From RGIG3002 sp045546775 (GTDB lineage: Bacteria; Bacillota; Clostridia; Lachnospirales; Lachnospiraceae): a stretch of 28,763 nt of DNA. Under the pieces are notes generated by a model. The model was not told the DNA's origin, did no database searches, and worked only from the letters and a program-made list of their open reading frames with translations. The DNA lies in the NCBI GenBank assembly GCA_045546775.1, contig JAZQDM010000091.1:1-28763 (forward strand). Reading direction: 5' to 3'. Positions within the stretch are counted from its first letter, which is position 1, and the number at the start of each line of letters is the position of its first letter. Shown piece by piece: positions 6,756 through 14,698 of this stretch. A program made the position numbers and the translations under genes.

Positions 6756-8726
6756 CTATTTTCCCGCTTTTTCCTCTACCACTTCTTCCTTACGGATTTC
6801 TTTTGTACGGATTTCTTTGCAAATCTGGTCGATGAAATCAGCAAGCGGTTTCTGACCTTCGTCGCCTGCAAAACGGCTTCTTACGGAAACAAGTCCGTCT
6901 TCTTCCTCCTGCTGGCCTACAACGAGCATATAAGGAACTTTTGCAAGTCTTGTCTCACGGATCTTATAACCGATTTTTTCGGAACGGTTGTCAATTTCAA
7001 CAAGCACGCCGTTTTTCTTTAATTCGGCTGCTACTTTTGCTGCGTAGTCTGCGTATTTTTCGGAAATCGGCAATACACGAACCTGTTCCGGACACAACCA
7101 TGTAGGGAATTTTCCGGCATATTTTTCAATCAACCATGCAAGCGTTCTCTCATAGCATCCCATAGAAGTTCTGTGGATGATGTACGGACGTTTCTTGTCG
7201 CCGTTCTGGTCGATGTAGTACATATCAAACTGTTCCGCCAAAAGAGCATCCCACTGGATTGTAATCATGGTGTCTTCTTTGCCGTAAACATTCTTTGCGT
7301 TAATGTCAATTTTCGGTCCGTAGAAAGCAGCTTCTCCCACATCTTCCACAAACGGAATCTGAAGCTCATTCATGATGTCACGCATATGCTGCTGTGTTTC
7401 TTCCCAAACTTCCGGCTCGCCGATATATTTTTCTCTGTTGTCCGGGTCCCATTTGGAAAGATGGTAAGTTACATCTTCTTCTACACCCAATGTTGTGAGG
7501 CAGTGTTTTGCAAGTGCAAGACAGTTTTTGAATTCTTCTACCATCTGGTCCGGTCTTACAATCAAGTGACCTTCGGAAATGGTAAACTGGCGCACACGGG
7601 TAAGTCCGTGCATCTCACCGGAATCCTCGTTACGGAACAACGTAGATGTTTCGCCGTAACGGAGCGGCAAATCTCTGTAAGAATGCTGTGAAGCTTTATA
7701 AACATAGTACTGGAACGGGCATGTCATCGGACGAAGTGCAAATACTTCTTTGTCCACTTCCTCGTCACCCAAAACGAACATACCTGCCTGGTAATGTCCC
7801 CAGTGACCGGAAATTTTGTACAAGTCGCTCTTTGCCATAAGCGGTGTTTTTGTACGCACATAGCCCCACTCGTTGTCTTCCAAATCTTCAATCCAACGCT
7901 GCATTGTCTGCACCATTTTTGCGCCCTTCGGCATAAGAAGCGGAAGTCCCTGGCCGATAACGTCTACTGTTGTGAACAATTCCATCTCTCTACCAAGTTT
8001 GTTGTGGTCGCGTTTTTTGATATCTTCCAAGTGCTCAAGATAAGCAGCCAATTCTTCTTTTTTGTTGAATGCAGTTCCGTAAATACGCTGAAGCTGCGCA
8101 CGGTTGGAATCGCCTCTCCAATAAGCCATGGAGGAGCTGATTAATTTGAATGCTTTGATATTTTTTGTGCTCATAAGGTGCGGACCTGCACACAAATCTG
8201 TAAATTCGCCCTGTCTGTAGAAAGAAATCTCTGCATCTTCCGGCAAATCCTGAATCAATTCCACTTTGTACGGCTCGCCTTTTTCTTCCATAAATTTGAT
8301 AGCTTCTTCTCTCGGAAGTGTAAATTTCTCTAATTTGGCACCTTCTTTGATGATTTTTTTCATCTCGGCTTCCAATTTGTCCAAATCTTCGCGTGAAAAA
8401 GGTTCGTGCTCAAAATCATAATAAAAACCTGTGTCAATGCTCGGTCCGATGGCAAGTTTTGCATCCGGGAACACTCTTTTTACTGCTTCTGCCAAAACGT
8501 GGGAAGCGGTATGACGTACGGTTCTTAAACCTTCTTCGTCGTTGGCTGTCAAAATATTTAATTCACAATCGGTATCAATCACGGTTCTCAAATCTACTAC
8601 TTCGCCGTTTACCTGACCTGCTGCCGCAACTCTGGCAAGACCTTCGCTGATATCCGTTGCAATTTCAATTACACTTTTTGCTTCGCTGTACTCTTTAAAA
8701 GAGCCGTCTTTCAATGTTACTTTCAT
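6756..8726 (-). CDS. thrS: Threonine--tRNA ligase
   Basis: 656 residues with the ThrRS order. It has an N-terminal TGS domain (MKVTLKDGSFKEYSEAK to about 62), then the editing/SAD domain (HTASHVLAEAVKRVFP, GFYYDFEHE, FTDLCAGPHL). The class II catalytic core carries motif 2 (FRNEDSGEMHGLTRVRQF), the zinc cysteine in RPMTCP and motif 3 (HRTSMGCYERTLAWLIE). The anticodon-binding domain is LCPEQVRVLPIS onward. It charges tRNA-Thr in the cytosol and removes mischarged Ser. The start at 8726 follows AAAGGAAGAG; upstream in-frame codons lie in the leader terminator region. Expression is controlled by the T-box leader. Confidence 0.97.
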   Translation of the reverse strand: MKVTLKDGSFKEYSEAKSVIEIATDISEGLARVAAAGQVNGEVVDLRTVIDTDCELNILTANDEEGLRTVRHTASHVLAEAVKRVFPDAKLAIGPSIDTGFYYDFEHEPFSREDLDKLEAEMKKIIKEGAKLEKFTLPREEAIKFMEEKGEPYKVELIQDLPEDAEISFYRQGEFTDLCAGPHLMSTKNIKAFKLISSSMAYWRGDSNRAQLQRIYGTAFNKKEELAAYLEHLEDIKKRDHNKLGREMELFTTVDVIGQGLPLLMPKGAKMVQTMQRWIEDLEDNEWGYVRTKTPLMAKSDLYKISGHWGHYQAGMFVLGDEEVDKEVFALRPMTCPFQYYVYKASQHSYRDLPLRYGETSTLFRNEDSGEMHGLTRVRQFTISEGHLIVRPDQMVEEFKNCLALAKHCLTTLGVEEDVTYHLSKWDPDNREKYIGEPEVWEETQQHMRDIMNELQIPFVEDVGEAAFYGPKIDINAKNVYGKEDTMITIQWDALLAEQFDMYYIDQNGDKKRPYIIHRTSMGCYERTLAWLIEKYAGKFPTWLCPEQVRVLPISEKYADYAAKVAAELKKNGVLVEIDNRSEKIGYKIRETRLAKVPYMLVVGQQEEEDGLVSVRSRFAGDEGQKPLADFIDQICKEIRTKEIRKEEVVEEKAGK

Positions 8727-8804
8727 GTTTCTCTTCCTTTCTTTTTTGCTTTTTACTGCCGGACACAATACGTTTTGCAAATCGCATTTGTCTAAACTGA
8801 AAAT

Positions 8805-9096
8805 AAAAAAAAGCGATTTAAACTCCCCTTGTGTCTGTAAACATAAGGGACGATAAATCGCGGTTCCACCCTACTTGCCCTATGCGCTGTCATTTTTTCA
8901 AAAAAAGACGACGTCTTATTAGGACCACTTAATTATGATGATAACGGAATCACCGGGCCGGATTGGGGCCACTCAGAGGTAGTTTTCGGATAGTTCCAAT
9001 CAAGGTGTTTCCAGCACTGTCAAACAGACACCTCTCTCTGTCATCTTCCCTATCGTACTCGTCTCGTCAACGTGTTACGTATGAATTTTTCATTCT
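8805..9096 (-). ncRNA. T-box leader of thrS
   Basis: The invariant T-box AGGGTGGAACCGCG is at 8872-8859 on the minus strand. It is followed by a terminator whose outer stem GCGATTTA/TAAATCGC (8854-8861 with 8813-8820) ends in eight Ts (8812-8805). The 5' arm of the terminator overlaps the end of the T-box, so antiterminator and terminator exclude each other. A candidate threonine specifier codon ACC lies at 8980-8978. Uncharged tRNA-Thr should favour readthrough into thrS. The base after TGG is A, which predicts a U discriminator on that tRNA. I did not fold Stem I in full. Confidence 0.95.
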
Positions 9097-9102
9097 TCAA
9101 AT

Positions 9103-9131
9103 ATCATATTCCAACTTTTTCGTTCTGTAAA
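9103..9131 (-). promoter_or_regulatory. Sigma-A promoter of the thrS T-box transcript
   Basis: TTTACA (9131-9126), 17 bp, TATGAT (9108-9103) on the minus strand, putting the start near 9096. It lies directly after the tcdA stop with no terminator between, so tcdA transcripts may also enter the T-box. Confidence 0.75.
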
Positions 9132-9139
9132 GTATTTTT

Positions 9140-9883
9140 TTATTGTAACATGTCCATATCCGGCTGATAATCAATTAATTCTTTGATGACTTCACCTGCC
9201 ACTAACAATCCCGCAACCGACGGCACATAAGAAATACTTCCCGGTGTGGAACGTCTTGTCGTCTGCTCTTCTTCCGCAGTTTCCGGTTGCTTCGGCTTAA
9301 TTGCCTTTTCTGTAGAATATACTACTTTGCAGCTTTCCACGTTACGTTTTTTCAACTCTTTGCGCATCACTTTCGCCAACGGACACATGGTTGTTTTGTA
9401 AATATCTGTCACGGTCAGTTTTGTGGCGTCCAGTTTGTTGCCGGCTCCCATGCAACTTATAACCGGCACACCTGCCTCTTTTGCCCGCACAATAATATCT
9501 ATTTTTGCAGTTACCGTATCCACCGCATCCACAATGTAATCATACTTTGAAAAATCAAACATCTCCGCCGTATCCGGTAAATAAAAACAGTTGTAAACAT
9601 TCACTTCTGCCGATGCATTAATAGACAAAATGCGCTCTTTCATCACTTCTGTCTTGTATTTTCCAATGGCATCTGTCGTAGCAATAATCTGGCGATTGAT
9701 ATTACTTTTTGCCACCGTATCGTTATCTACCAAATCCAGATTGCCCACACCGCTTCGCGCCAGCGCTTCCACCACATAGCCGCCTACACCGCCGATGCCA
9801 AAAACAAGCACCTTTGCCTGATACAATTTTTCCAGCGCCTCTTCTCCAATCAAAAGCCCCGTTCTCGCAAATTCTTCTCTCAT
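9140..9883 (-). CDS. tcdA: tRNA threonylcarbamoyladenosine dehydratase (TcdA/CsdL, ThiF-HesA family)
   Basis: An E1-like enzyme of 247 residues that uses ATP to cyclise t6A37 in tRNA to ct6A. The nucleotide-binding GIGGVGGYV motif is at about residues 29-37, followed by DNDTVAKSNINRQ and later GAGNKLDA. The order and spacing match YgdL/TcdA rather than MoeB or ThiF, which carry zinc cysteine pairs missing here. The start at 9883 (MREEFART) has GGAG 6 nt upstream; a GTG 30 nt earlier has no ribosome site. It is adjacent to thrS, and both products act on threonine-linked tRNA chemistry, though shared control is not shown. Confidence 0.9.
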   Translation of the reverse strand: MREEFARTGLLIGEEALEKLYQAKVLVFGIGGVGGYVVEALARSGVGNLDLVDNDTVAKSNINRQIIATTDAIGKYKTEVMKERILSINASAEVNVYNCFYLPDTAEMFDFSKYDYIVDAVDTVTAKIDIIVRAKEAGVPVISCMGAGNKLDATKLTVTDIYKTTMCPLAKVMRKELKKRNVESCKVVYSTEKAIKPKQPETAEEEQTTRRSTPGSISYVPSVAGLLVAGEVIKELIDYQPDMDMLQ

Positions 9884-9954
9884 AGCATTCTCCGTTTTAC
9901 TCCGTATATTCACTAATTTATCTATTTAGAGGTGCATTGTCAACTTTTCCGCGT

Positions 9955-10263
9955 GAATCAGATGGGCTATTCGCATATGCTGTACATTTTTTGCAATGAA
10001 CCATATAAGGAATATGCACCTTTATGGCATTGTACAGATGCTTAGAAACTCTTAATGCCTTCTTCTTTGTTAGCAATTTTCAGACACGATGTCTGAAAAA
10101 GGCGTAAGTGAGCCAGGATGGCGAATTTGCGCCGGTTGCGTCCCCTAGACGTTTCTCTCTTTGAAGGCATTTAGTGTTTCTTAGTATCTGTACACGCCAT
10201 ATGGTGTATATTCTTTATATGGTTCATGCAAAAATGTACAGCATAGCGAATCCTCATCTATTC
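9955..10263 (+). repeat. Dispersed structured inverted-repeat element, copy 1
   Basis: An imperfect ~80-bp outer stem (left from ~9955/9961, right to ~10263) encloses a core of three hairpins. Hairpin A pairs 10077-10086 with 10090-10099 around a CGA triloop. Hairpin B has GGCG 10101-10104 with CGCC 10130-10133 outside and GCCA 10112-10115 with TGGC 10119-10122 inside. Hairpin C has CGTC 10139-10142 with GACG 10148-10151. This is the most diverged of three copies. Its right tip contains the stop codon of the ktrA-like gene, and the left end is ~70 nt before the tcdA start. The core is orientated on the plus strand. Biological role unknown. Confidence 0.85.
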
Positions 10264-10683
10264 CCCCGCCACACTGACCGCCAACCGTTTCCCTAACCGT
10301 ATCGCCATATCCCTCTCCGGATACACCACATCCGCACCAAGCTTTTTCAAAACAGCGCCCTGATCCGGGCTCAGCGCCTTTGCAATGACCTTCGGTACAC
10401 CCAAATCCACTACATGCATCGTGGTCAATATACTCGTATCAATTTTTTCCCCGATACAGACAACGACAACGTCGCAATTTTGGATGCCTACTTCCTGCAA
10501 AGTAGCCATACTCAAATCATCCGCCACAAATGCATATTCCGTGTAATAGCGCAGTTCTTTTACTTTGGCTTCGTCTTTGTCGATGACAATGACCTCTTTT
10601 CCTTCCTCCGCCAGCGATTTTGCCAACGCCGCCCCAAATCTTCCAAGTCCGATGACACCAAACGATGTCGCTTCTTTTCTCAT
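10258..10683 (-). CDS. ktrA: KtrA/TrkA-type potassium regulator lacking the RCK_C domain
   Basis: 141 residues holding only the RCK N-terminal Rossmann domain. The nucleotide motif GLGRFG is at 12-17, the acidic end of strand 2 is at D35 (VIVIDKDE), and DVVYPERDMAIRLGKRLA closes the fold. Normal KtrA is about 215-220 residues, with a C-terminal RCK_C ligand-binding domain (the c-di-AMP site in known KtrA). Here the frame stops at the domain boundary, inside the tip of repeat element copy 1. No RCK_C coding sequence is visible on the other side of the element. It lies 51 nt downstream of ktrB and should gate that channel by binding ATP/ADP or NAD(H). It may be a natural short form or a truncation. 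Confidence 0.85.
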   Translation of the reverse strand: MRKEATSFGVIGLGRFGAALAKSLAEEGKEVIVIDKDEAKVKELRYYTEYAFVADDLSMATLQEVGIQNCDVVVVCIGEKIDTSILTTMHVVDLGVPKVIAKALSPDQGAVLKKLGADVVYPERDMAIRLGKRLAVSVAGE

Positions 10684-10734
10684 CCTTTTTTACACCTTTT
10701 TCCTGAAGGAATTTCCTTTCTTTTACATCTTTTC

Positions 10735-12030
10735 TCATCCCACGGTTACTGTTTCCTCCGTATACCGCGTGCTTTTTTCCGGCCGTACAATCCACATTGC
10801 CAAAATAGTAAATGCGCCAAGTCGCCCGATAAACATGATTGCTATAATAATCAGTTTTCCCACATCGCCCAAATGTGGCGTTATACCGGTGGACAATCCC
10901 ACCGTACCAAAGGCTGACACAACCTCAAACAAAAGCTGTACAAACTCGTATTCCGGTTCTGCCAGACACATCAAAAATGTACCAACACAAACAACACCAA
11001 ATGACAAAATCGTAATCATATATGCTTTGGAAATATTTTCTCTGGAAATGCTTCTGCGGAAAGCTCCCACCGTTCTTTTTGAAAATGCACCGCGAAGCGA
11101 CTGCAGCAAAATAAAAAATGTACTTGTTTTGATACCGCCGCCTGTCGACCCAGGCGATGCACCGATAAACATCAAGACACATAACACAAACAATCCTGCA
11201 TCCGTAAATTCGCCAATGGCGTAGGTGGAAAATCCGGCCGTTCTGGCAGAAACACTATGAAAAAAAGCACCCAGCCACGAAATATCTTCCGTTCCTTTCA
11301 ACAACAACGTTCCCACTGCAAGCAATACAATACTCGTCGACAATACTACTTTTGAATGCAGACACAAATACTTAAAACGCTTGTTGCGCATCATGTCAAG
11401 TATGACAAAAAAACCGATACCGCCAAAAAAAATCAAACCGCACGTGGTCAAATTCAAAAGTATATTTCCCTGATATGGGATTAAGTTTTGCAATCCACCC
11501 AGCACATCAAAACCGGAATTGTTAAATGCCGCAACCGAATGAAACAAACTAATCCCAAGCGCATGCCAAAACGGATAATCCTGTATAAACACGCAAAAAC
11601 TTAATACGGCACCAACAAACTCAAACCCTACCGTCATAATCAAAATAAATTTCACAAGACGGACGACACCTTTGCCGCTTTCAATGTTCATCGCTTCTCG
11701 CACAAGCTGCCTTCCCTTCAGTCCGACACGCTTTCCGGTTGCCAAAATAATGCCAACGCCGACACTTGTCACACCCAGTCCGCCGATTTGAATGAGCAAC
11801 GCCACTACTGCCTGTCCAAAAGGCGTAAAATGGTCTGCCGTATCAATGGCAATTAACCCGGTTACGCATACCGCGCTGGTCGAGGTAAAAAGCGCATCCA
11901 CAAAAGTAACTTCCGCGTCCGCCCTTACCGATACCGGCAACAACAAAAGCATACTTCCCAGTAAAATAGCACACGCAAACCCAAGGGTAATGACCCTTCC
12001 CGGCGACTGCCTTTTTATAAATCGTTCCAT
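10735..12030 (-). CDS. ktrB: KtrB/TrkH family potassium uptake channel subunit
   Basis: 431 residues, the usual KtrB size, with four pore repeats. The selectivity-filter glycine motifs are CVTGL (55-59), NNSGF (170-174), TAGFST (264-269) and TVGLST (376-381). The ASPGSTGGGIKT stretch (291-302) matches the intramembrane gating loop of the third repeat. It imports K+, probably coupled to Na+, in complex with a KtrA ring. The ribosome site GGAAGG is somewhat distant from the ATG. ktrA follows in the same operon. I looked for a c-di-AMP riboswitch upstream and did not find one. Confidence 0.93.
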   Translation of the reverse strand: MERFIKRQSPGRVITLGFACAILLGSMLLLLPVSVRADAEVTFVDALFTSTSAVCVTGLIAIDTADHFTPFGQAVVALLIQIGGLGVTSVGVGIILATGKRVGLKGRQLVREAMNIESGKGVVRLVKFILIMTVGFEFVGAVLSFCVFIQDYPFWHALGISLFHSVAAFNNSGFDVLGGLQNLIPYQGNILLNLTTCGLIFFGGIGFFVILDMMRNKRFKYLCLHSKVVLSTSIVLLAVGTLLLKGTEDISWLGAFFHSVSARTAGFSTYAIGEFTDAGLFVLCVLMFIGASPGSTGGGIKTSTFFILLQSLRGAFSKRTVGAFRRSISRENISKAYMITILSFGVVCVGTFLMCLAEPEYEFVQLLFEVVSAFGTVGLSTGITPHLGDVGKLIIIAIMFIGRLGAFTILAMWIVRPEKSTRYTEETVTVG

Positions 12031-12225
12031 GAAAAATTTCTTTTCCTTCCAAAATCAAATTTTCAAACGCATCTTTCATATCGTATGTCCCATTTTCCAA
12101 AAATATGATTTTAAGGGCAACATAAACCATCGACAAATAACCCGGCACGTAAAAAGAGTCCGCTTGCTTTCCATTGCCGACACGAAAACAAACGAACTCG
12201 TCATTATTTATGAAATTGCTATTAT

Positions 12226-12396
12226 TTAATAATATTTTCTAACCTGTTCTTCTGTAACATTCTTGTAAATATCATGTTTTGTTACTGCTCTATACACCTC
12301 ATCGAAAGATGAACAAAAATCTTTTAATGTTTCTATTAAAACTTGCATTCCTTCCGCCAATGCCTTCTCTCTGATACCTTCGCCTAAATTACACAT
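12226..12396 (-). CDS. Small hypothetical protein (56 aa)
   Basis: A 56-residue frame starting MCNLGEGIREKALAEGM and ending EEQVRKYY. AAAGGAG stands 9-10 nt before the ATG, which supports real translation. It is mostly helical and charged, with no membrane segment. The MCNL...G opening recalls small ORFs I associate with Lachnospiraceae genomes, but I know no function for them. It lies between the SEC-C gene terminator and ktrB on the same strand, 195 nt before ktrB, with no clear terminator between. It could be a peptide gene or the remnant of a longer one. Confidence 0.55.
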   Translation of the reverse strand: MCNLGEGIREKALAEGMQVLIETLKDFCSSFDEVYRAVTKHDIYKNVTEEQVRKYY

Positions 12397-12525
12397 ATGT
12401 CCAAACTCCTTTCCTATCTCCTGCGTTTTTATTATTGGTGAATAAAAAGCATAGATTTCATTGTTTTACAATGCTTTTACCGCAGCCATTTACTATTTTA
12501 ATCCCCAAAAAACAATCTACGAAGC
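12397..12525. other. Intergenic stretch upstream of the 56-aa gene
   Basis: AT-rich. It contains an imperfect dyad with CATTGT-TTT-ACAATG (12459-12473) nested in AAAGCAT...ATGCTTT. I could not define a convincing promoter. Confidence 0.4.
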
Positions 12526-12554
12526 AAAAAAGGTGCTGCCACAAGGCAACACCT
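12526..12554 (-). terminator. Intrinsic terminator after the SEC-C gene
   Basis: A 10-bp stem (12531-12540 with 12545-12554) with one G-U pair, a 4-nt loop and a T tract on the minus strand, 23 nt past the stop. Confidence 0.9.
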
Positions 12555-12577
12555 AAATTCATCGTTCCTAAAAGAAA

Positions 12578-13081
12578 CTAGTTCTTTCCGCAACACTTTT
12601 TATATTTTTTTCCTGATCCGCACGGGCACGGGTCGTTGGGATACACTTTGTCTCCCTTTACAACTGTTGTAGAAGATTTCTGCTCTTTGTAAAGCTCTTT
12701 CTGCTTGTCTTCATCAAAAATAGCATTCCATTCTTCCAAACCATACAACCAGTCAGCGCCTGCTGCCACCATGTTTTTGTAAAGAAGCTCTTTATCAAAA
12801 CCAAGGTTTACTTTTGTATCTTCTTCCATCTCTTCAATCGGGTTCTGATTTACGAGACTGTCATTGATACCATCCAGAAAACCTGTCATTGTCATAACTG
12901 AAACACCGAATTTTTCTGCAAGTTCTTTTACAGTTCCTTCTACAACTTCATCCGGATTTTTCAAAATTTCTGCATAGATGTTTTTCTCTTCTTCAAAATA
13001 TGCAGCCCACATTCTCTGCAAGTCGCCTTTGTTTGCGCTTTCATCGTATGCTCTGTCTCTCCACTGATCTAACAATGCCAT
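12578..13081 (-). CDS. SEC-C motif protein
   Basis: 167 residues. The C-terminus carries the SEC-C zinc motif DPCPCGSGKKYKKCCG (about 150-165), as found at the end of SecA and in many small stand-alone proteins. The first ~110 residues are helical and acidic (ADWLYGLEEWNAIFDEDKQ) and match no catalytic domain I recognise. It is soluble and probably zinc-binding; its partner is unknown. GGAGG precedes the ATG by 11 nt. It is a single-gene unit with a clear promoter at 13130-13158 and its own terminator. Confidence 0.9.
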   Translation of the reverse strand: MALLDQWRDRAYDESANKGDLQRMWAAYFEEEKNIYAEILKNPDEVVEGTVKELAEKFGVSVMTMTGFLDGINDSLVNQNPIEEMEEDTKVNLGFDKELLYKNMVAAGADWLYGLEEWNAIFDEDKQKELYKEQKSSTTVVKGDKVYPNDPCPCGSGKKYKKCCGKN

Positions 13082-13129
13082 ATTACAAAATTCCTCCGTA
13101 TTATCTCAATAATTTTCTTTTGGTAACTC

Positions 13130-13158
13130 ATTATATCTCAAAAAACAAATTTCGTCCA
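13130..13158 (-). promoter_or_regulatory. Sigma-A promoter of the SEC-C gene
   Basis: TGGACG (13158-13153), 17 bp, TATAAT (13135-13130) on the minus strand, about 50 nt before the start codon. Repeat element copy 2 begins 53 nt upstream of the -35. Confidence 0.72.
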
Positions 13159-13210
13159 CTTTTTTGCAAGAAACATTTTATTACCGATGTTTAAATATAG
13201 TTTCAAAGCC

Positions 13211-13460
13211 TTTTTCTTTCAAGCTGCACTAAATACATAACTGAAAAACGACTTACGAAAAATATATGTTTTTTCTTAGTGCTTTCTTAGATTTTAGTAA
13301 TTCGCTGACACGATGTCAGCGAAAGGCTTATTTCGTCATGGATGACGGATATAAGCCGGTTACGTCTTGTTGCAACAACTATTATAAAGCACTTAGAAAA
13401 ACTTATATTTAAAGTATGGAGTTTGGAAGTTATGTATTTAGTGTTGCTTGAAAGAAAAAT
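13211..13460 (+). repeat. Dispersed structured inverted-repeat element, copy 2
   Basis: Outer arms 13211-~13255 and ~13415-13460 pair along their length. A second stem closes with AGTGCTTT and AAAGCACT. Hairpin A pairs 13303-13310 with 13314-13321 around a CGA triloop. Hairpin B has GGCTT 13325-13329 with AAGCC 13353-13357 outside, and TTCGTCA 13332-13338 with TGACGGA 13343-13349 inside. Hairpin C is a short TTGT/ACAA stem near 13368-13378. The 93-nt stretch 13273-13365 differs from copy 3 (19012-19104) at about nine positions. No protein-coding frame spans it. Confidence 0.9.
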
Positions 13461-13564
13461 CTTTTAAATGTGAATAAGATGCAAAAAAATGGTTATTCTT
13501 TTAGTAGTCAACGGACCCCCTCCTTTGACAAGTTACACAAGACAAGTAATACAATCCTCCCCGA

Positions 13565-13724
13565 AAGCCTGCCTCGTGCAGGCTTTTTTACTTTATAGTG
13601 GAAAGCCCCCGGCTTTCCTCTATAAAGTAAAAAACGCTCCGCGAGGCTGCGCACTCGCGCGTATAAAGAAAATGTCGCTGTCGCGACCGCGCTCAACGCG
13701 AGAGTCCGCAAGCGGACTCTTTAT
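13565..13724. repeat. Cluster of six consecutive hairpins
   Basis: Stems in order: 13565-13572/13578-13585 followed by Ts; 13584-13598 plus 13600-13607 with 13611-13618 plus 13620-13634 (23 bp, one mismatch); 13640-13645/13654-13659; 13674-13678/13683-13687; 13688-13691/13697-13700; and 13701-13708/13713-13720 followed by TTATTTATT. The block is GC-rich compared with its surroundings. The first and last hairpins resemble plus-strand terminators. Either strand could form the structures. I cannot assign it to a known RNA. Between copy 2 and this cluster (13461-13564) I see nothing else. Confidence 0.7.
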
Positions 13725-13809
13725 TTATTCCACACAAAATTTGATGCAAAACAGATTCGTTTATGTTACACTGTTTTCAAGTTAATTTAGGAAAACGAGG
13801 TTATTTTAT

Positions 13810-14079
13810 ATGAAAAAGAAAATGACAGGGAAACAAATCGCAGCCATTGTCTGCTTAATTCTGATTGCACTTTCACTGATTGCCGTGCTTGTCGTGGCAC
13901 TGACAGACACGAAGGATTCCGGCTTATTTCAGGCGTGCATTCTCACAATGATGTTTTTGCCGATTTTGTGCTGGATTTACATCTGGTTGTACGGAAAAAT
14001 GACGCAGAAGCAGACCATTGCTGATATGGAAAAAGAAAATGCCCCATCTATCGATGAGGCAAATGATTCTGAAAATTAA
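13810..14079 (+). CDS. Small two-helix membrane protein (89 aa)
   Basis: 89 residues with two membrane segments (about 9-30 and 40-60), a basic N-terminus (MKKKMTGK) and an acidic C-terminal tail. I do not recognise the family. GAGG stands 9 nt before the ATG. The stop codon overlaps the stop of the convergent HAD phosphatase gene by 3-4 nt (14076-14079), so neither gene has room for a terminator of its own between them. The upstream region is the hairpin cluster, whose last hairpin may insulate it. Confidence 0.75.
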   Translation: MKKKMTGKQIAAIVCLILIALSLIAVLVVALTDTKDSGLFQACILTMMFLPILCWIYIWLYGKMTQKQTIADMEKENAPSIDEANDSEN

Positions 14080-14681
14080 AATGTAACACCGAAAGCGCGC
14101 AGTTCTTCTTTTGCCTGCTCCACATCCTTGAACACAATACCGTGGATGCCGGCATCGGCTGCGCCTTTTATATTTTGCTCCAAATCGTCAATAAAGACAC
14201 ACTCCTGCGGCACCAGATTGTAACGGCTAATTAATAACTCATAAATCTCCGGTTGCGGTTTGATTACATGCTCTTTGTAAGACAAAATTCCACCGTCTGT
14301 ATACGGCAAAAAATCCAAAGCATACGCACAGTCGGTAGATACTTTATGGGAATAATTCGACAATACGAGTACTTGATAACCATTTTCTTTCAGTGATTTA
14401 ATCCACGGAATGGCATAGTCCTTTTTCGTAATCATACCCGAAATGTTAGAAAGCGACTCGCGGATTTCTTTTTCGATTTCCGGATCGTTTTTTACAAAAG
14501 CCTCCATAATCTCTTCATCCGTCATGACACCCCTATCGTATTCATCCCATACCGGGCTCTGCACGGTTGCTTTTGCAATTCTTTCTTTCACTTCCTGACT
14601 GTACGGATAAGAATCATAGTACTCTTTCCAACGAAAGCCAACCAGTACATTTCCAATATCAAAAATTACTGTTTTTATCAT
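14076..14681 (-). CDS. HAD-superfamily phosphatase (subfamily IA, YihX-like)
   Basis: 201 residues with all HAD motifs. Motif I is FDIGNVLV with nucleophile D8; Asn takes the second acidic place, as in the YihX/glucose-1-phosphatase-like branch. Motif II is VLSNYS, the motif III lysine is in VIKPQPEIY, and motif IV is FIDDLEQN. An all-helical cap lies between about residues 15 and 85. It is a cytosolic phosphomonoesterase of unknown substrate. It lies 17 nt downstream of nagB on the same strand, so it may dephosphorylate a sugar phosphate in the same pathway; that is inference from position only. Confidence 0.88.
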   Translation of the reverse strand: MIKTVIFDIGNVLVGFRWKEYYDSYPYSQEVKERIAKATVQSPVWDEYDRGVMTDEEIMEAFVKNDPEIEKEIRESLSNISGMITKKDYAIPWIKSLKENGYQVLVLSNYSHKVSTDCAYALDFLPYTDGGILSYKEHVIKPQPEIYELLISRYNLVPQECVFIDDLEQNIKGAADAGIHGIVFKDVEQAKEELRAFGVTF

Positions 14682-14698
14682 GCCGTATTTCCTTTTGC

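Noticed and set aside
11843..12148. 101-codon minus-strand frame overlapping the ktrB start
   Set aside because: Out of frame with ktrB, which has clear family motifs; low-quality composition and no ribosome site.
12031..12225. c-di-AMP riboswitch (ydaO type) upstream of ktrB
   Set aside because: Expected for Firmicute ktr genes, but I could not find the conserved ydaO core motifs in the 195-nt leader.
13261..13385. Hammerhead or group II intron domain V in the repeat core
   Set aside because: The core lacks the hammerhead CUGAUGA...GAAA arrangement and the domain V AGC/bulge pattern; no reverse transcriptase is nearby.
13508..13711. 67-codon minus-strand frame through the hairpin cluster
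   Set aside because: It follows the palindromes and has no ribosome site; the hairpins explain the openness of the frame.
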